From positions 1 to 14,589 of the forward strand of contig CAZHAJ010000035.1 in NCBI GenBank assembly GCA_964530215.1: DNA of 14,589 nt. The letters are read 5' to 3'. Both the position numbers and the translations under genes were made by a program. Each line of letters begins with the position of its first letter. Position 1 is the first letter of the stretch. The notes under the pieces are model-generated. The model was not told where the DNA came from. It was given only the letters and a program-made list of their open reading frames with translations, and did no database searches. Source of the DNA: JAAXTT01 sp964530215 (lineage in GTDB: Bacteria > Bacillota > Desulfotomaculia > Desulfotomaculales > Desulfocucumaceae). Positions 13,059-14,589 of this stretch are shown one piece after another.

Positions 13059-13748
13059 ATGTTCGGCAGGTTGAAAAGAGATATCAATGCTGTTTTTGAG
13101 CGAGATCCGGCTGCTAAAAGTGTGCCCGAGGTTCTTTTATGTTACCCCGGACTTCATGCCGTTATCATGCACAGAGTGGCCCACTTTTTCTACCGCCATA
13201 AAATGTTTCTAACGGCCAGGATTATTTCGCAGTTATCAAGATTTTTGACCAATATAGAAATTCATCCCGGGGCTGTAATCGGTGAGGGTTTTTTTATCGA
13301 TCACGGTGCTGGTGTTGTGATTGGTGAAACTGCAGAAATCGGCAATAACGTAACGATATATCAGGGAGTTACCTTGGGTGGTACCGGAAAAGAAAAAGGC
13401 AAAAGACATCCCACCATAGGTGACAATGTGGTAATCAGCAGCGGAGCGAAGATTCTGGGTTCTTTTACGGTGGGAGAAAACTCAAAGGTGGGAGCAGGAT
13501 CTGTGGTATTGGGGGCAGTGCCGCCCAACAGCACTGTGGTGGGAGTGCCCGGCAGAGTTGTGGTTAAAGACGGCATCAAAATTGATCACGGGGGATCACC
13601 CGGTATTGATTTGCGTCACGATCAGCTGCCGGATCCGGTGTATGAAGCCATCAATAGTTTGATTTCTGATATTCAGGTACTTGAAAAAAAATTGGAGAAA
13701 TTGGAAGCTAAAAACCTTGGAGAAAGCTCTAAAAAAGCAAGCATTTGA
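13059..13748 (+). CDS. cysE: Serine O-acetyltransferase
   Basis: A 229-residue enzyme that acetylates L-serine with acetyl-CoA, the first step of cysteine synthesis. The N-terminal helical part (~1-62) has the family LCYPGLHAVIMHRVAHFFY segment. A left-handed beta-helix of hexapeptide repeats follows (~66-170), with catalytic D81-H82 in FIDHGAGVVIGETA, H117, and GGTGKEKGKRHPTIGD. The short C-terminal tail (~195-229) is charged and coiled-coil-like, and ends without the Ile-terminated peptide context of enteric CysE, apart from a final Ile. AGGGGG lies 6 bases before the ATG. It is followed 21 bases later by cysS, joining cysteine synthesis to its tRNA charging. In B. subtilis this pair has T-box control; no T-box fits in the 76-base gap here. 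Confidence 0.95.
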   Translation: MFGRLKRDINAVFERDPAAKSVPEVLLCYPGLHAVIMHRVAHFFYRHKMFLTARIISQLSRFLTNIEIHPGAVIGEGFFIDHGAGVVIGETAEIGNNVTIYQGVTLGGTGKEKGKRHPTIGDNVVISSGAKILGSFTVGENSKVGAGSVVLGAVPPNSTVVGVPGRVVVKDGIKIDHGGSPGIDLRHDQLPDPVYEAINSLISDIQVLEKKLEKLEAKNLGESSKKASI

Positions 13749-13769
13749 TTGAAGGAGTTGAGTATTAAG

Positions 13770-14589
13770 GTGCAGTTATATAATACCGTTACCAGACAAA
13801 AGGAGAAGTTTGTCCCACGGGATCCCGGAAAAGTGTCCATTTATGTTTGTGGTCCTACAACTTATAATTATATACATCTGGGAAATGCCCGGCCTTTGGT
13901 GGTATTTGACACTATAAGGCGCTATTTTCTTTATAAGGGTTATAAGGTTAAATATGTTCAAAACTTTACTGACATAGATGATAAGATAATAAACAGGGCT
14001 GCCGAAGAGGGAGAGGATCCCATTAAGCTTGCCCAAAAATACATTGAAGAGTTTTTTTTGGATTCGGATGCACTAAACACCATGAGAGCTGATGTTCATC
14101 CCAAAGTGTCAGAGCATCTTGATGAAATTATCGATATGATAAAGGTTTTGATGGAACGGGAACATGCATATGAGGTGGAGGGCGACGTATATTTTGATAT
14201 ATCTTCCTTCCCTCAGTACGGCAAGCTTTCCGGACGATCACCGGAGGAAATGCAAGCAGGGGCCAGGGTGGATGTGGACCCTCGAAAGCGACATCCCATG
14301 GATTTTGCTTTGTGGAAGGCAGCAAAAGAAGGGGAGCCCGCTTGGGACAGTCCCTGGGGTCCGGGCCGACCCGGATGGCATATAGAATGTTCCGCAATGT
14401 CTTTAAAATATTTGGGCAATAACTTTGACATACATGGCGGGGGGCATGATTTGGTTTTTCCCCATCATGAAAATGAAATTGCTCAAACGGAAGCTGCCAC
14501 CGGACAACCCTTCGTTCGCTATTGGATGCATAATGGCTTTATTACGGTAAATCAGGAAAAAATGTCGAAATCCTTGGGAAATTTCTTTC
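13770..14589 (+). CDS. cysS: Cysteinyl-tRNA synthetase, 5' part (runs off window)
   Basis: The first 273 residues of an expected ~460-480; the gene continues past the right edge. CysS is a class I synthetase joining cysteine to tRNA-Cys. The HIGH-type motif HLGN is at 36-39, the KMSKS loop is at 264-268, and zinc ligands C27, C207, H232 and E236 are in place (VCGPTTYNYIHLGN, GWHIECSAMS, FPHHENEIAQ). The start is GTG 13770, giving the typical MQLYNT N-terminus; GAAGGAG lies 12 bases upstream, rather far. A closer in-frame TTG at 13758 abuts that site and is unlikely. It is probably cotranscribed with cysE and gltX. Confidence 0.95.
   Translation, partial: MQLYNTVTRQKEKFVPRDPGKVSIYVCGPTTYNYIHLGNARPLVVFDTIRRYFLYKGYKVKYVQNFTDIDDKIINRAAEEGEDPIKLAQKYIEEFFLDSDALNTMRADVHPKVSEHLDEIIDMIKVLMEREHAYEVEGDVYFDISSFPQYGKLSGRSPEEMQAGARVDVDPRKRHPMDFALWKAAKEGEPAWDSPWGPGRPGWHIECSAMSLKYLGNNFDIHGGGHDLVFPHHENEIAQTEAATGQPFVRYWMHNGFITVNQEKMSKSLGNFF

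Noticed and set aside
14164..14385. Open frames on both strands near the right edge
   Set aside because: They are shadows of cysS, which reads through 13770-14589 in another frame with all family motifs intact.

Overview
The window looks like a piece of core chromosome from a low-to-mid GC Gram-positive bacterium of the class Clostridia; a Peptococcaceae or Desulfotomaculum-like organism is my best guess. The reasons are the gene order ctsR-mcsA-mcsB-clpC-radA-disA-yacL-ispD-ispF-gltX-cysE-cysS, which is that of Bacillus subtilis, strong AGGAGG-type ribosome sites, sigma-A type promoters, and a carD gene plus a small hypothetical gene placed between disA and yacL. The genus is not provable from this sequence alone.

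Layout. Positions 1-55 are a heptanucleotide tandem repeat, followed by a stand-alone tRNA-Asn gene with its own promoter and terminator. Positions 327-5087 are the CtsR regulon operon (ctsR, mcsA, mcsB, clpC) with a promoter, degenerate CtsR-type operator repeats and an intrinsic terminator. Positions 5134-7773 are a genome-integrity unit (radA, disA) ending at a bidirectional terminator. It is shared with a convergent minus-strand gene for an unrecognised 132-residue protein (7800-8198). Between that gene and carD lies a dense divergent control region with three near-consensus promoters. carD is a single-gene unit with its own terminator. Then come yacL-ispD-ispF (promoter at 8982) and gltX-cysE-cysS (promoter at 11444); cysS runs off the right edge.

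How the genes work together. CtsR represses the protein quality-control genes. McsB, activated by McsA, phosphorylates arginines and so marks proteins for ClpC (with ClpP, encoded elsewhere). RadA processes recombination intermediates, and DisA scans DNA and makes c-di-AMP. CarD modulates RNA polymerase at promoters. IspD and IspF are two steps of the MEP isoprenoid pathway. GltX, CysE and CysS charge tRNA-Glu, make O-acetylserine for cysteine, and charge tRNA-Cys.

I see no mobile element, CRISPR array, prophage or clear new system. The points most worth a second look are the promoter cluster at 8275-8416, the altered C-terminal phospho-arginine motif of McsB, the unknown minus-strand gene, a promoter architecture shared by radA and yacL, and heavy use of TTG start codons.
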